A DNA stretch of 64,000 nt from Serratia oryzae (GCF_001976145.1 NZ_MOXD01000002.1:434001-498000), one strand, 5' to 3'; positions 8,533 to 17,807 are shown, numbered from the stretch's first letter. Notes: a model not told the origin generated them from the sequence alone. Program-made: numbers and translations.

Positions 8533-9063
8533 AATTAGACTCTATGATAGGATGTATCTATTATTTATGTAATCAGCGCCATTAAACCTTCTCGGTATTG
8601 GGTGGCGATGTGCTCAGAATATTGGGTACCATTAGCGTTTCGATTGAACTTCGCTATTTCTTAGCACTGTTGATTACTATTTTTACATCAAAGTTACGCT
8701 CTTTCACCTAAATAGGAATTTTCCAACGCTCGCTGCGTTGTCATTAAAAGTAGAGCGTTGTCAATATAGTATTTGCGTAGTGTTTTTATCAGGTAAATAA
8801 AACTTTTCCTGATAACGCGGAGGGCTTAATCGATATACCCTTCATACTTTAAGTTGCTTGGGGGCTGTACGCATTCACCGCTTGCAAGCAACTCGAATTA
8901 TCTCGGGCCTATTTCCCGGTGTGTGGCCTCTTTGCAAACCACTTTGCGTTGCATCAATGCAGCTTGTTGATTTGTGAGCGATTTCACCAAACCGCCTTCA
9001 CCCTTGTGTGAAGATACAACCTCTTGATAACAAAAGAACAACACCAAACAGGGAGTAACAGGC
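8533..9063. other. 531-bp intergenic region
   Basis: AT-rich upstream of the secreted orphan, with no open frame that looks coding. It holds an imperfect hairpin (TATCAGG/CCTGATA, about 8788-8814) and a degenerate short ERIC at 8834-8912. It probably carries the divergent promoters of the orphan gene and the SLC13 gene, but I see no convincing -35/-10 pair. Confidence 0.6.
8834..8912. repeat. Short, degenerate ERIC
   Basis: Left end TATACCCTTCATACTTTAAG is followed by TTGCTTG and about 30 bp of non-ERIC sequence, then GCAAGCAACTCGAATTAT. The right terminus reads CTCGGGCC instead of a clean GGGTATA. The central CACCCCAGTCACTT core is missing, as in internally deleted ERICs of about 70 bp. Confidence 0.7.
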
Positions 9064-10362
9064 ATGATGTGGCACCCGATGGGGATTTCTGCGTTAATCA
9101 CCCTGGTGGTGATCGCGCTGTGGGCGACGTCTCGCCTGCCGGAATATCTGGTGGCCCTGCTGTTTTTTGCCGCTGTGATGCTATTGCAACTGGCACCGGC
9201 CGGTGTGGTGTTTTCCGGCTTTGCCTCGTCGGCGTTTTGGCTGGTATTGAGTGGGTTTATTTTGGGGACGGCTATCCGCTCCACCGGGTTGGCCGATCGG
9301 CTTGCCAACCGTATTCTGCCTTATCTGGCCGGTTCCTGGTTGCGCCTGGTGGGGGGCGTGGTGGCGATCAGCTACGCACTGGCGTTTGTTATGCCATCGA
9401 ATATGGGGCGCATTACCCTGCTGATGCCGATCGTCATGGCGCTGGCGGAACGTGCCGGGCTGGCCGAAGGCTCGCGTGGCCGTTTTGGTTTGGCGCTGGC
9501 GGTGGGATTTGGCACTTTCCAGCTGTCTGCCAGTATCCTCCCTGCTAATGTGCCCAATCTGGTGATGAGCGGGGCGGCGGAAAGCGCATTCGGTATTCAC
9601 TTCACCTATCTTGCCTACCTGGTGCTGCACGCGCCAATCCTTGGCATTGCCAAGGGGCTGTTGCTCACGCTGTGTATCTGTGGGTTATTCCGTGCCACCC
9701 CGCAGAAAATCGAAAAAATGCCGGCACAGGCGGCGCTCAGCGCGGCGGAATGGCGCCTGATTCTGTTGCTGTTGGCTACGGTGTTGCTGTGGCTCACCGA
9801 TCGCTGGCATGGCATTGCCCCAGCCTGGGTGGGCCTGGCTGCCGCCTGTGTATGTTTGCTACCGCGTATCGGTTTTCTTACCGGGGAGCAATTTGCCGCC
9901 GGGGTCAACGTTCGTACCTGTATTTATGTGGCGGGTATTCTTGGCCTGACGGCGCTGGTGAGCCATTCCGGGCTGGGAGGCTGGTTGGGTGATGTGCTGT
10001 TGCATGTGATGCAGCAACAGGCGGATCGGCCATTTGTCGCTTTTACCTCACTGATTGGCATCACCACGCTGTTGAACTTTGTCGTTACGGCTAACGGCGT
10101 ACCTGCCTTGTTCACCCCGTTGGCACCGGTGCTGGCGGATGGCAGTGGCCTGCCGTTGATAACGGTGCTGATGACGCAGGTGATCGGCTACTCCACGCCG
10201 CTGCTGCCGTATCAGGCATCGCCGATCGTGGTGGCGATGGGCATGGGCAAAGTCCCGCCGCGCGAAGGGCTGAAACTGTGTCTGCTGTTGGCGGTGCTGA
10301 CCTTTGGGCTGCTGGTGCCGCTGGATTACCTGTGGTTCCGCTTATTGGGCTGGATGAGCTGA
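9064..10362 (+). CDS. SLC13 family transporter
   Basis: A 432-residue inner-membrane carrier with about 11-12 helices, related to the DASS/SLC13 sodium-dependent dicarboxylate and sulfate transporters. Re-entrant-type segments such as FVMPSNMGRITLLMPIV and a TANGVPALFTPLAPV stretch in the second half match the two symmetric substrate-binding regions of the family. ATGs occur at 9064 and 9067, preceded by GGGAGTAA. It is followed 18 bp later by an MpaB-type oxygenase, possibly in one transcript. The substrate is unknown; an organic anion is most likely. Confidence 0.82.
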   Translation: MMWHPMGISALITLVVIALWATSRLPEYLVALLFFAAVMLLQLAPAGVVFSGFASSAFWLVLSGFILGTAIRSTGLADRLANRILPYLAGSWLRLVGGVVAISYALAFVMPSNMGRITLLMPIVMALAERAGLAEGSRGRFGLALAVGFGTFQLSASILPANVPNLVMSGAAESAFGIHFTYLAYLVLHAPILGIAKGLLLTLCICGLFRATPQKIEKMPAQAALSAAEWRLILLLLATVLLWLTDRWHGIAPAWVGLAAACVCLLPRIGFLTGEQFAAGVNVRTCIYVAGILGLTALVSHSGLGGWLGDVLLHVMQQQADRPFVAFTSLIGITTLLNFVVTANGVPALFTPLAPVLADGSGLPLITVLMTQVIGYSTPLLPYQASPIVVAMGMGKVPPREGLKLCLLLAVLTFGLLVPLDYLWFRLLGWMS

Positions 10363-10380
10363 ACAGAGAAGGGAGACGGG

Positions 10381-11256
10381 ATGGACGTGCTGCGTACAGC
10401 AATCGAAAAACAGGTGCTTAGCCTAACCGGGCTGGCGCTGGGTGGGATCGACTTTGAGAACCCGCCCGGCGATCCGGGGCTGTTTGGCCCACGGTCGATG
10501 ATCTGGCAGGTTCACGGCGATTTCACCTCGATGCTGTGCGGTGGCGTCAGCGCGTTGTTGCTTCAGATGCTGCATCCGTTGGCGCTCGCCGGGGTGTGGG
10601 ATCACTCCAATTTCCGTGAGGACATGCTGGGCCGCCTGCGCCGGACCAGTCAGTTTATTTCTGTCACTACCTTCGGCCCCACGGCGGAGGCCGAACGGCT
10701 GATCGCGAAAGTCAAAGCCATCCACCTGCAGGTGACGGGAACGAGTGGCCAGGGGGAGCCTTATGCTGCCAGCGATCCGGCTTTGCTGACCTGGGTGCAT
10801 GTGGCTGAAAGCAGCCGTTTTCTGGCCTCACACCTGCGTTACCGCAACCCTGACCTTTCTCCTACTCAGCAGGATAGCTATTACCGCGAAGCGGCCCGCG
10901 TTGCCGAAGCCCTGGGGGCAAGAGATGTGCCCACCTCATGTGCAGCAGTGGCCGATTATCTGCAATGGATGCGCCCACAGCTGCTGTGCGATGAACGTAC
11001 CCAGGAGGTGGCGCGTATTCTGTTGGCAGCCCCGGCCCCCAGCGCCTTGGCGCGGCCGTTTGGTGCCTTGGTGATGCAAGCGGGTATCGATCTTCTGCCT
11101 GACTGGGCGCAGCAGCAGTTGGGGTTTAATCCTGGCCTTATTCGGCGGCGGCTGGTGCGGGTTGGCGTAAGCGGCGTCGGGCGGGTGTTACGCGCCGCGG
11201 TGCGCAATGGTGCCAGCCAGCGGGCGATGCGGCGGATGGCAAAAACTGCCGCTTAA
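10381..11256 (+). CDS. Oxygenase MpaB family protein (DUF2236)
   Basis: A 291-residue protein of the MpaB/latex-clearing-protein fold family. Family features include LFGPRSMIWQVHGD (about 36-49), LLQMLHPLALAGVWDHS (about 59-75) and the arginine-rich FREDMLGRLRRT that follows. The family includes b-type haem oxygenases that cleave isoprenoids (rubber oxygenase Lcp, fungal MpaB). Most bacterial short members are uncharacterised. No signal peptide or strong transmembrane helix is seen, so it is probably cytoplasmic or peripheral. AAGGGAG precedes the ATG at 10381. The close spacing to the SLC13 gene suggests co-transcription. Confidence 0.8.
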   Translation: MDVLRTAIEKQVLSLTGLALGGIDFENPPGDPGLFGPRSMIWQVHGDFTSMLCGGVSALLLQMLHPLALAGVWDHSNFREDMLGRLRRTSQFISVTTFGPTAEAERLIAKVKAIHLQVTGTSGQGEPYAASDPALLTWVHVAESSRFLASHLRYRNPDLSPTQQDSYYREAARVAEALGARDVPTSCAAVADYLQWMRPQLLCDERTQEVARILLAAPAPSALARPFGALVMQAGIDLLPDWAQQQLGFNPGLIRRRLVRVGVSGVGRVLRAAVRNGASQRAMRRMAKTAA

Positions 11257-11359
11257 CGCGAACTGCATGTTCTGGGAATCCCAGCAGAATCTGTGCCATA
11301 GCGCTATATTTGGGTATAGTGCGCAGCATTATTCTGCACCCTAACCTGACCGAGGTGAT

Positions 11360-12463
11360 ATGAACGAGTCAACCCTACTTGCTGAAGTGAGTAATGAGAA
11401 CCAGACGCTGGTCGCAGTGGTTCAGCAAGACAGTCGTGCCGCCTATTTTTATATCTACCCTACGGAAGAACAGAGTGAGCGTTTTCAGGTTCGGGCCTGC
11501 TGGCTGCGTAATCTGGGCACTGCACCGCAGCAGGAGGACCGCGAAGCCATTGAGGCCGGGCAGCCACCGATGCTGGCCGCGGAGTATTGCCGCAATCTGG
11601 CGGGGGAAGCACCGCTGGAGGCCGAAGGACTGACGGTGATCTGGACAGAAAGCGATGACGGTGCCGCGCTGTGGTACCACGGCCAATTGCTGGCGGTGAT
11701 CCCCGGTTGGAGCCTGTATATCGATCACTCAGTGTGCTATTCCGCCAGTTGTATCAAAGAGAGCGCGCTGGTTTACCCGTTGGGTTGTGCTTCAACCAAC
11801 ACCCAGTATGCGTTGGCGGAAAAGACCCGGCAGTTCTGGCGCAGTTGGCAGCGCGAGGAGGGCAATCCGTGGCCAGCCATGCAAAGCGCATATCAGGCTC
11901 TTTATGCACAGCATTTCGGCCCCGTGGTGCAGTATTACGCCATCGATCAGGGCCGATGGCCGCCGATGGCAATCACCCAGCATGAGCGCGACGGTATTTA
12001 CTATTTTCTGACTATCGGGGTCAGTATCCGGCCAATGCCGTGGGTGGAGATTCTGTTTAATGATGATGCTTCGTTGCATCGCCGCATGGAAATGGCGATT
12101 GCCATCGACGGGCAATTTGTGAATGAAGAGAACGCGATTCAAATGGCCAGCGCGTTGGCCGGTTTTGCACACGTGCCCTGGGCGAATATCACCTGGTTCG
12201 GCGAAGGGCACACGCTGGCGTCTGAAGTGGCGCCGCAGGGCTATGAAGGCTATGTGCTTTCTTCCTCGTTTTACCCTGGCCCTCAGCGCTTGGTGTTACC
12301 GCCGCAGTATGGTGACCCGGTGAACATTTTCTGGGCCAGCCCGGTGTTTGCAGCGGAACGTGCGCGAGCGCAGGCCACGCCGAACGGTGGGCATGAGTTG
12401 GTGAACAGGCTGCGTGAGCAGGGGATTGATCATATTTTCCGCCCGCGCCAGCAGGTGGTATAA
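11360..12463 (+). CDS. Suppressor-of-fused (SUFU)-like domain protein
   Basis: A 367-residue protein with no signal peptide or membrane helices. From about residue 175 onward it has the bacterial SUFU-like pattern: the partner-type sequence YYAIDQGRWPPMAITQHERD, the strand YYFLTIGVSIRPMP, and later GYVLSSSFYPGP and DPVNIFWASPVF. SUFU-like proteins in bacteria are scattered and often sit in toxin-immunity or stress loci; this one has no toxin neighbour. The N-terminal ~150 residues match nothing I recognise. It starts at the ATG at 11360 after GAGGTGAT and ends just before a strong terminator, so it is a single-gene unit. Function unknown. Confidence 0.6.
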   Translation: MNESTLLAEVSNENQTLVAVVQQDSRAAYFYIYPTEEQSERFQVRACWLRNLGTAPQQEDREAIEAGQPPMLAAEYCRNLAGEAPLEAEGLTVIWTESDDGAALWYHGQLLAVIPGWSLYIDHSVCYSASCIKESALVYPLGCASTNTQYALAEKTRQFWRSWQREEGNPWPAMQSAYQALYAQHFGPVVQYYAIDQGRWPPMAITQHERDGIYYFLTIGVSIRPMPWVEILFNDDASLHRRMEMAIAIDGQFVNEENAIQMASALAGFAHVPWANITWFGEGHTLASEVAPQGYEGYVLSSSFYPGPQRLVLPPQYGDPVNIFWASPVFAAERARAQATPNGGHELVNRLREQGIDHIFRPRQQVV

Positions 12464-12479
12464 ACACCTGCCACCCGAT

Positions 12480-12511
12480 AAGCCACCCGCATTGCTGCCG
12501 GTGGCTTTTTC
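12480..12511 (+). terminator. Rho-independent terminator
   Basis: AGCCACC (12481-12487) pairs with GGTGGCT (12500-12506), followed by TTTTTCC. It lies 17 bp after the SUFU-like gene's stop codon. Confidence 0.8.
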
Positions 12512-12572
12512 CTTTCTGGCCGATCGTGTTCTGGCGTATTATCAGGCGGGCATTCAATTAACGGAGAGGGTC

Positions 12573-13100
12573 ATGAAGGCAGCGCTGTTGATTATCGATG
12601 TACAGAAAGGATTGTTTGTGCCGCCACCGGCGGAAGCCGATGCGGTCATTGCGCGCATTAATCAGCTGAGTGAACGTGCCCGGCAGGCCGGAGCGCCGGT
12701 GATTTTTATACAGCACCAGACCGCGCACAGCGAACTGCCCCACGGCAGCGATGCCTGGCAGATTCACCCCGATTTGCAGGTGAAAGCCAGCGATCACCGG
12801 ATAGAAAAAACCACGCCGGATTCATTCTTGCGCACCCATCTGGGCAAACTGCTGATTGCCAACGGCGTTACGCAACTGGTGATTTGCGGTTATTCCACCG
12901 AGTTTTGCGTAGATACCACCACCCGCCGCGCCGCAGGGCTAGGGTACCCGGTGGTGTTGGCGGCGGATGCGCACACCAGCCACGACAAGCCACACGCCAG
13001 CGGGTTGCAGATCCGTGCTCATCACAACGCCACGTTGTCGAATATTGAAAGTTTTGGCATCCCGATCCGCGCGATCCCGGCAGAGGAAATCCGTTTCTGA
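12573..13100 (+). CDS. Cysteine hydrolase, isochorismatase-like
   Basis: A 175-residue cytoplasmic hydrolase of the isochorismatase superfamily with the full triad: D9 (LLIIDVQKGLF), K79 (IEKTTPDSF) and nucleophile C112 (GYSTEFCVDTTTRRA). The cis-peptide region before the cysteine is present. Members hydrolyse amide bonds in small molecules such as nicotinamide, N-carbamoyl compounds or ureidoacrylate. The short form with HxHxRxxxTP..F resembles uncharacterised enterobacterial hydrolases, so the substrate is open. GGAGAGG at 12563-12569 sets the start at 12573. It converges on the GntR gene. Confidence 0.85.
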   Translation: MKAALLIIDVQKGLFVPPPAEADAVIARINQLSERARQAGAPVIFIQHQTAHSELPHGSDAWQIHPDLQVKASDHRIEKTTPDSFLRTHLGKLLIANGVTQLVICGYSTEFCVDTTTRRAAGLGYPVVLAADAHTSHDKPHASGLQIRAHHNATLSNIESFGIPIRAIPAEEIRF

Positions 13101-13188
13101 TACCCGTTCCCTCACCACGGGACAGTGGCGTACGGCTATTGCTCCCGGTTTGCTGTGGTGTTTTTTATTGATAAAAAACCGCCAGGGT

Positions 13189-14094
13189 TCAGGTGATATG
13201 CTGCTGAATAGAACGAATCATCGACTGTTTTGCCGTATCGAGATGGCGGTGTAATTCGCGGGCGGCATCCTGATCGTTACGGCAGATCAGCGCGCTCAAA
13301 ATTGCCATATGCTCTTCAATCGCAATGATATTTCTTTGTTTGAGATCGGATTCATCCCACTGATAGTGAAAGTGGAAGATCATCGAAATGATCTCCAGTG
13401 ACTGATTAAAGAAAAGATTATTGGCGGCCGACAGAATTAACCCGTGAAAATCGCGATCCAACAGAGAAAACAGGCGATAGTTGTCGCTGATGCTGTCGCG
13501 CAGCTGGCGGTGGCGGCTCAGCAGCTCTTTGGCCTGCAGCCAGCGTTCGTCATGTGCAGGCAGGTTGATAAAGCGTGACAGGGCGTGGGTTTCCAGCATC
13601 TGGCGCAGTTCAAACAGCTGCTCGGCATAGCTTCGATCCAGCCTTTTCATGCACCATTGGCCGCGCCGCACGTGATCAATCAGGTTGTAGCGGCTAAAAC
13701 GCAGCAAAAACTCCCTGACCACCACCGGGCTGACGTTAACGGTGCGTGCCAGCTGCAGTTCGGTAAAGGAATCGCCCGCCCGTAACTGCTTCTGATTAAT
13801 CATCTGGAAAAAGGCTCTTTCAAACACCTTGGCCTGATCGTCCAGCGAAGAGTTCACGCATTCAAAACCGTCTGTGGCCTGCGGCATGCGCAGGATCACA
13901 TAGTTATCGTTAACCTTTTCCAGCACCCCCCGCCGGTAGAAATGCGTCAACGTGTGGCGCACCGTGGTACGGCTGATATTGTACATTTCTGCCAGCGCAG
14001 CCTGAGAAGGCAAGGGCGAACGGATATGGCCCTGGACGATGCCGTCAATCATCTGATTCACCACATTCTGTCTCAGATTTTGTGTTCTGCTCAT
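13189..14094 (-). CDS. GntR/FCD regulator with two winged-helix domains
   Basis: A 301-residue regulator. Residues 1-70 form a GntR winged helix (LPSQAALAEMYNISRTTVRH, then a VLEKVNDNYVIL wing). Residues about 88-150 look like a second GntR winged helix (AGDSFTELQLARTVNVSPVV, then RRGQWCMKRLD). The remainder is an all-helical FCD ligand domain (FELRQMLETHALSRF, LLDRDFHGLI, EEHMAILSAL). Ordinary FadR/ExuR-type proteins have one such DNA-binding domain and about 220-260 residues. It is divergent from uxaB with a 12-bp palindrome between them, so it most likely controls hexuronate use, sensing a hexuronate such as tagaturonate or galacturonate. The ligand is inferred from the neighbour. Confidence 0.85.
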   Translation of the reverse strand: MSRTQNLRQNVVNQMIDGIVQGHIRSPLPSQAALAEMYNISRTTVRHTLTHFYRRGVLEKVNDNYVILRMPQATDGFECVNSSLDDQAKVFERAFFQMINQKQLRAGDSFTELQLARTVNVSPVVVREFLLRFSRYNLIDHVRRGQWCMKRLDRSYAEQLFELRQMLETHALSRFINLPAHDERWLQAKELLSRHRQLRDSISDNYRLFSLLDRDFHGLILSAANNLFFNQSLEIISMIFHFHYQWDESDLKQRNIIAIEEHMAILSALICRNDQDAARELHRHLDTAKQSMIRSIQQHIT

Positions 14095-14137
14095 GCTGTT
14101 CTCGGTGGGATGACTTTTTACGCATTTAAAACCTATT

Positions 14138-14149
14138 TAAACCGGTTTA
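14138..14149. promoter_or_regulatory. 12-bp palindrome between GntR gene and uxaB
   Basis: TAAACCGGTTTA is a perfect palindrome inside an AT-rich intergenic region, 44 bp before the GntR start and 137 bp before uxaB. It is a candidate operator for the FCD-type regulator. It is short, and alone it would not prove binding. Confidence 0.4.
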
Positions 14150-14285
14150 TTTTGTGCTGAATCACAAATATTTGTTATAAGCCGATCCTTTATGTGGTTT
14201 TTCATTGATAACAGCAGCCAGCCGATCCGCTGTGGGGCAGCAATACCACGCGGACGAGATTATTCACTGGTTGCAAGGAGCCACA

Positions 14286-15743
14286 ATGAAACAATTGAAT
14301 CGCAAAGAATTTCCTGGCGCACACTATCCCGATCGCATTATTCAGTTTGGCGAAGGCAACTTTCTGCGCGCCTTTATCGACTGGCAGATTGATCTGTTGA
14401 ATGAACATACCGGGCTGAATGCCGGTGTGGTGGTAGTGCGCCCGATCGACAGCGATCAGCCCCCTTCGCTGAATACTCAGGACGGCCTGTATACCACCAT
14501 CATTCGCGGCTTGAACGAGCAGGGCGAGGCGGTTTGCGAGCCACGGCTGATCCGCTCCATCAACCGAGAAGTGAACGTTTATCAGGACTATGCTGGCTAC
14601 CTGGCGCTGGCGCGCGATCCGGCGATGCGTTTTGTGTTCTCCAATACCACGGAAGCGGGTATCACTTATCTGCCGCAAGACCGCTTTGCGGATGCGCCTG
14701 CGGCCAGCTTCCCGGCCAAACTGACCCGTTTACTGTATGAGCGCTTCAGCCACTTCAACGGTGCCGCTGATAAAGGCTGGGTGCTGCTGCCGTGCGAGCT
14801 GATCGACTATAACGGCGAAACGCTGAAGGAATATGTGCTGCGCTATGCGCAACAATGGGAACTGCCAGCGGCGTTCAGCACTTGGCTGAACAAGTGCAAT
14901 ACTTTCTGTTCCACCCTGGTGGATCGCATCGTCACCGGCTACCCGCGCGGTGAAGAGGAGCAGTGGCAGCAGCAGTTGGGCTATCAGGATCGCTTCCTCG
15001 ACACGGCTGAGCATTTCTATCTGTTCGTCATCCAGGGCCCGCAGTGGCTGGCGCAAGAGTTGCACTTGGATCAGCTTGATTTGAACGTGCATATCGTTGA
15101 CGACATCAAGCCATATAAAGAACGTAAAGTGGCGATCCTCAACGGCGCGCACACCGCGCTGGTGCCGGTGGCGTTTCTCGCCGGGCTGAATACCGTGGGT
15201 GAGGCGATGAGTGATAAGCAGGTAGGTGACTTTGTGGCACGTACCATTGCCGAAGAGATCATGCCGGTGCTCGATCTGCCGCAGGAAGAGCTGCTGCCGT
15301 TTGCCGAAGCGGTGCAGAACCGTTTCCGTAACCCGTTTATTCAGCACCAACTGTTATCGATTGCCTTAAACGGGATGACCAAGTTCCGCACGCGTATCCT
15401 GCCGCAATTGCTGGCTGGCCAGCAGAAAAACGGCGTGCTGCCAACGCGGCTGACCTTTGCGCTGGCGGCGTTGATCGCGTTTTATCGTGGGGAGCGGCAA
15501 CTGGGCAACTATCCGTTGCAGGATGATGCCCATTGGCTGGAGCGTTACGCCACGCTGTGGGCGGGGGTGAAGCACCGTGATATCCCGCTCACTACGCTGG
15601 TGGAAAGCGTGTTGGCCGATGACAACCACTGGGGGCAAAACCTCAATGCGGTGCCGGGCCTCACTGCCGCCGTGACGGCCAATCTGCGGGTGATTCTGGA
15701 AGACGGCATGCGTACCGCGCTGTACGGCCTCGATAAACGCTGA
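14286..15743 (+). CDS. uxaB: Tagaturonate reductase (altronate oxidoreductase)
   Basis: A 485-residue NAD-dependent enzyme of the mannitol dehydrogenase family. It reduces D-tagaturonate to D-altronate in galacturonate catabolism, in the cytoplasm. It matches E. coli UxaB in length (483) and sequence. Landmarks are the N-terminal [20 protein letters not shown], the family signature [10 protein letters not shown], and the active-site region with K in [26 protein letters not shown] at 14275-14280 fixes the start at 14286. It stands alone here: uxaA, uxaC and exuT are not in the window. Probably controlled by the divergent GntR-type gene. Confidence 0.95.
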   Translation: MKQLNRKEFPGAHYPDRIIQFGEGNFLRAFIDWQIDLLNEHTGLNAGVVVVRPIDSDQPPSLNTQDGLYTTIIRGLNEQGEAVCEPRLIRSINREVNVYQDYAGYLALARDPAMRFVFSNTTEAGITYLPQDRFADAPAASFPAKLTRLLYERFSHFNGAADKGWVLLPCELIDYNGETLKEYVLRYAQQWELPAAFSTWLNKCNTFCSTLVDRIVTGYPRGEEEQWQQQLGYQDRFLDTAEHFYLFVIQGPQWLAQELHLDQLDLNVHIVDDIKPYKERKVAILNGAHTALVPVAFLAGLNTVGEAMSDKQVGDFVARTIAEEIMPVLDLPQEELLPFAEAVQNRFRNPFIQHQLLSIALNGMTKFRTRILPQLLAGQQKNGVLPTRLTFALAALIAFYRGERQLGNYPLQDDAHWLERYATLWAGVKHRDIPLTTLVESVLADDNHWGQNLNAVPGLTAAVTANLRVILEDGMRTALYGLDKR

Positions 15744-15759
15744 TCGACGCTGCTGAAAT

Positions 15760-15788
15760 GGGAAATGGCGTTTATCACGCCATTTCCC
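15760..15788 (+). terminator. Terminator-like hairpin after uxaB
   Basis: GGGAAATGGCG (15760-15770) and CGCCATTTCCC (15778-15788) form a perfect 11-bp stem with a 7-base loop, 17 bp after the uxaB stop. There is no U-run, so it may stabilise the 3' end rather than terminate on its own. Confidence 0.6.
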
Positions 15789-15988
15789 GCGCAAGGATAT
15801 TGGGCAATGGGGAACGGCTGAGTAAAGATAGCCACGCTAATTGGCCAGCAAACCCTCTCAGAGGCAATAAACCCGGTAAGCTGCCGGTGGAAATCCGATT
15901 GAGAAACCCCCGCCGGATCCCTATACTGCCGCACATGCAAGGTGTCGCATTTGTATACCTCCCCGATTGATAAGCTAAAGGCAATTCC

Positions 15989-16453
15989 ATGATCAATAAT
16001 GATGTGCTGCGCAGCGTGCGCTACATGCTGAGTATTAACGACGCGAAGATGGTTGAGATCGTCAAACTGGACGGTTTTGACGTCGACGTTGCAGCCATGG
16101 GGGCCTACATCATCAAAGAAGGTGAGCCGGGTTTTGCGCCATGCCCAGATGAAGTGATGGCCCATTTCCTCAATGGCCTGGTCTTCTTCAAACGCGGTAA
16201 GGACGATAAGTTCCCGGCGCCCGCCATAGAGTTGCCGATCACCAATAATCTGGTGCTGAAAAAGCTGCGTGTGGCGTTTGAGCTGAAAGATGTCGATCTG
16301 CACCAGATTTTCACTTCGGTGGAATTCCGTATTTCGAAGCCGGAATTGAGCGCGTTATTCCGCAAAGAGGGCACCAAAAACTATCGCCCGTGCGGCGATC
16401 AGATGCTGCGTTACTTCCTGAAAGGCCTGGCCCAGCGCATGCGTGGTGGCTGA
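15989..16453 (+). CDS. yehS: YehS family protein (DUF1456)
   Basis: A 154-residue protein with two tandem DUF1456 repeats. Each begins with a helix containing N(D/N)xxLxxxRxAxxLxD: NNDVLRSVRYMLSINDAKMV at residues 3-22, and NNLVLKKLRVAFELKDVDLH from about residue 86. Each repeat ends with an L/M-xxFLxGL helix (HFLNGL, YFLKGL). The family is conserved in enterobacteria and has no established biochemical role. It is soluble. The ATG at 15989 is preceded by AAAGG. The downstream region (16454-16863) contains the long inverted repeat at 16477-16616. Confidence 0.9.
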   Translation: MINNDVLRSVRYMLSINDAKMVEIVKLDGFDVDVAAMGAYIIKEGEPGFAPCPDEVMAHFLNGLVFFKRGKDDKFPAPAIELPITNNLVLKKLRVAFELKDVDLHQIFTSVEFRISKPELSALFRKEGTKNYRPCGDQMLRYFLKGLAQRMRGG

Positions 16454-16476
16454 TTCAGCCCTGCAGTGACACCAGG

Positions 16477-16616
16477 CGCCCTCATTGCGGTAATGCTGGT
16501 CACTTAAACGCAAAGCAGCATAATCATGCAGCAATGGCTCCAAGGTGTCGCCCTCACCCCAAGGGAATTGGTTAGCCTTAACTGACCAGCATTACCCGCA
16601 TTGAGGGCGTTTTTTT
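16477..16616 (+). terminator. Long near-perfect inverted repeat ending in a U-run
   Basis: Positions 16477-16507 (CGCCCTCATTGC...) and 16578-16609 are complementary over about 31 pairs, with two mismatches and one bulged base. Seven T follow at once (16610-16616). As RNA this is a giant stem with a 70-base loop, about 24 bp past yehS. It can serve as an intrinsic terminator, but the stem is much longer than needed. The loop contains a 19-codon frame (ATG at about 16525, starting MQQWLQG), for which I have no other support. The rest of the gap to the CDF gene (16617-16863) shows no clear feature. Confidence 0.65.
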
Positions 16617-16863
16617 GCCTGTCCGACGTTCCCGCTGTTGCCAAATGCTATACAAACCATACTTCAGCTCTTCTGGGGGTAGGCCGTCGGGCTTGCGCAT
16701 TCCAACTTGGGGCGCCTTTTGCGCGCCCTGGGTTTGTCTACCATACTGTGGACGATACCCGTCAAATTCTGCGCTGGATTAGCCGGGTGTTTGAGTTACC
16801 TATATGAGTGGGCAATAAGTAAGACAACGCCTGACAATCAGCTTGCGGAAATAAGATAATAAT

Positions 16864-17802
16864 ATGACGACTGCGCCCGTGGATCTTCAGCAAAAGCTGC
16901 ACAGCACTGAAATCGAACAGAAAATACTTAAACGTTCAATTTACTGCACGCTATTTATTGCCAGCGCAGGGATTGTGTTTGGGATTATTTGTGGCTCCAT
17001 GTCGATTGTTTTTGATGGCATGTTTTCGGCGCTGGATGCCGGGATGTGTTCATTATCGCTGCTGGTATCGCGCCTGCTGGGGCAGCCTTACAGCCGCCGT
17101 TTTCAGTATGGATTCTGGCATGTTGAACCGCTGGTGCTGGCGTTTAACGGCAGCTTGCTGACCCTGTTGTGCGTGTACGCCTTCATCAACGCCATTAAAG
17201 GGATTGCTGATGGTGGGCGCGAGCTGGAACTGGGTTGGGCAATGGTGTATGCGGTTACCGTCAGTATTTTCTGTTTCGCGCTCTATTTTAAACAGCGTCA
17301 GTTGAACAAAAAGGTGCAGTCTGAACTGATTGCGCTGGATACCAAAAGCTGGCTGATGTCGGCGTGCATCAGCTCCGCACTGTTAGTGGCCTTTATCCTC
17401 ACCTGGCTGATGGAAGGTACCCGCTACGAATACCTGAACGTTTACACCGATCCCTTTGCGTTGGCGGTGCTGACTCTGGTGTTAATCCCGATCCCGATAC
17501 AAACGGTCAGAGCGGCGTTCCGCGAGGTGTTGCAGATGACCCCCGACAGCCTCGATTGCAAGATCGAAGCCATCATGGCGCAACTGACGTTGGAATATGG
17601 CTTTCTGGATTACTCCAACTATGCCACGCGCATGGGGCGCGGGCTGTTTATTGAGATCCAGATTGTGATCCCCGAAAGCATGGAACACAGCGGCATATAC
17701 AAGTTTGATCAAATCCGCGACAAAATTGCCGAGGCCATTGGTGAAGACGGCCCGCACCGCTGGCTGACCATCTCTTTTACCCAAGATCCGAAGTGGCTGT
17801 GA
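16864..17802 (+). CDS. Cation diffusion facilitator family transporter
   Basis: A 312-residue inner-membrane protein with six predicted helices and a C-terminal cytoplasmic domain. It exchanges a divalent metal (Zn, Fe, Mn or similar) for protons. Helix 2 carries FDGMFSALDAG, which gives the paired aspartates of the transport site; helix 5 starts ALDTKSWLMSACISS. The C-terminal ~90 residues form the ferredoxin-like metal-sensing domain. Not every metal-site residue of FieF/YiiP is obvious, so the cation cannot be named. The start at 16864 has only a weak upstream ribosome site. Confidence 0.82.
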   Translation: MTTAPVDLQQKLHSTEIEQKILKRSIYCTLFIASAGIVFGIICGSMSIVFDGMFSALDAGMCSLSLLVSRLLGQPYSRRFQYGFWHVEPLVLAFNGSLLTLLCVYAFINAIKGIADGGRELELGWAMVYAVTVSIFCFALYFKQRQLNKKVQSELIALDTKSWLMSACISSALLVAFILTWLMEGTRYEYLNVYTDPFALAVLTLVLIPIPIQTVRAAFREVLQMTPDSLDCKIEAIMAQLTLEYGFLDYSNYATRMGRGLFIEIQIVIPESMEHSGIYKFDQIRDKIAEAIGEDGPHRWLTISFTQDPKWL

Positions 17803-17807
17803 GTGGT

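Noticed and set aside
16525-16581. 19-codon frame in the loop of the long hairpin (starts MQQWLQG)
   Set aside because: It has no clear ribosome site and no conservation evidence. It could be chance; it is mentioned with the hairpin but not called as a gene.
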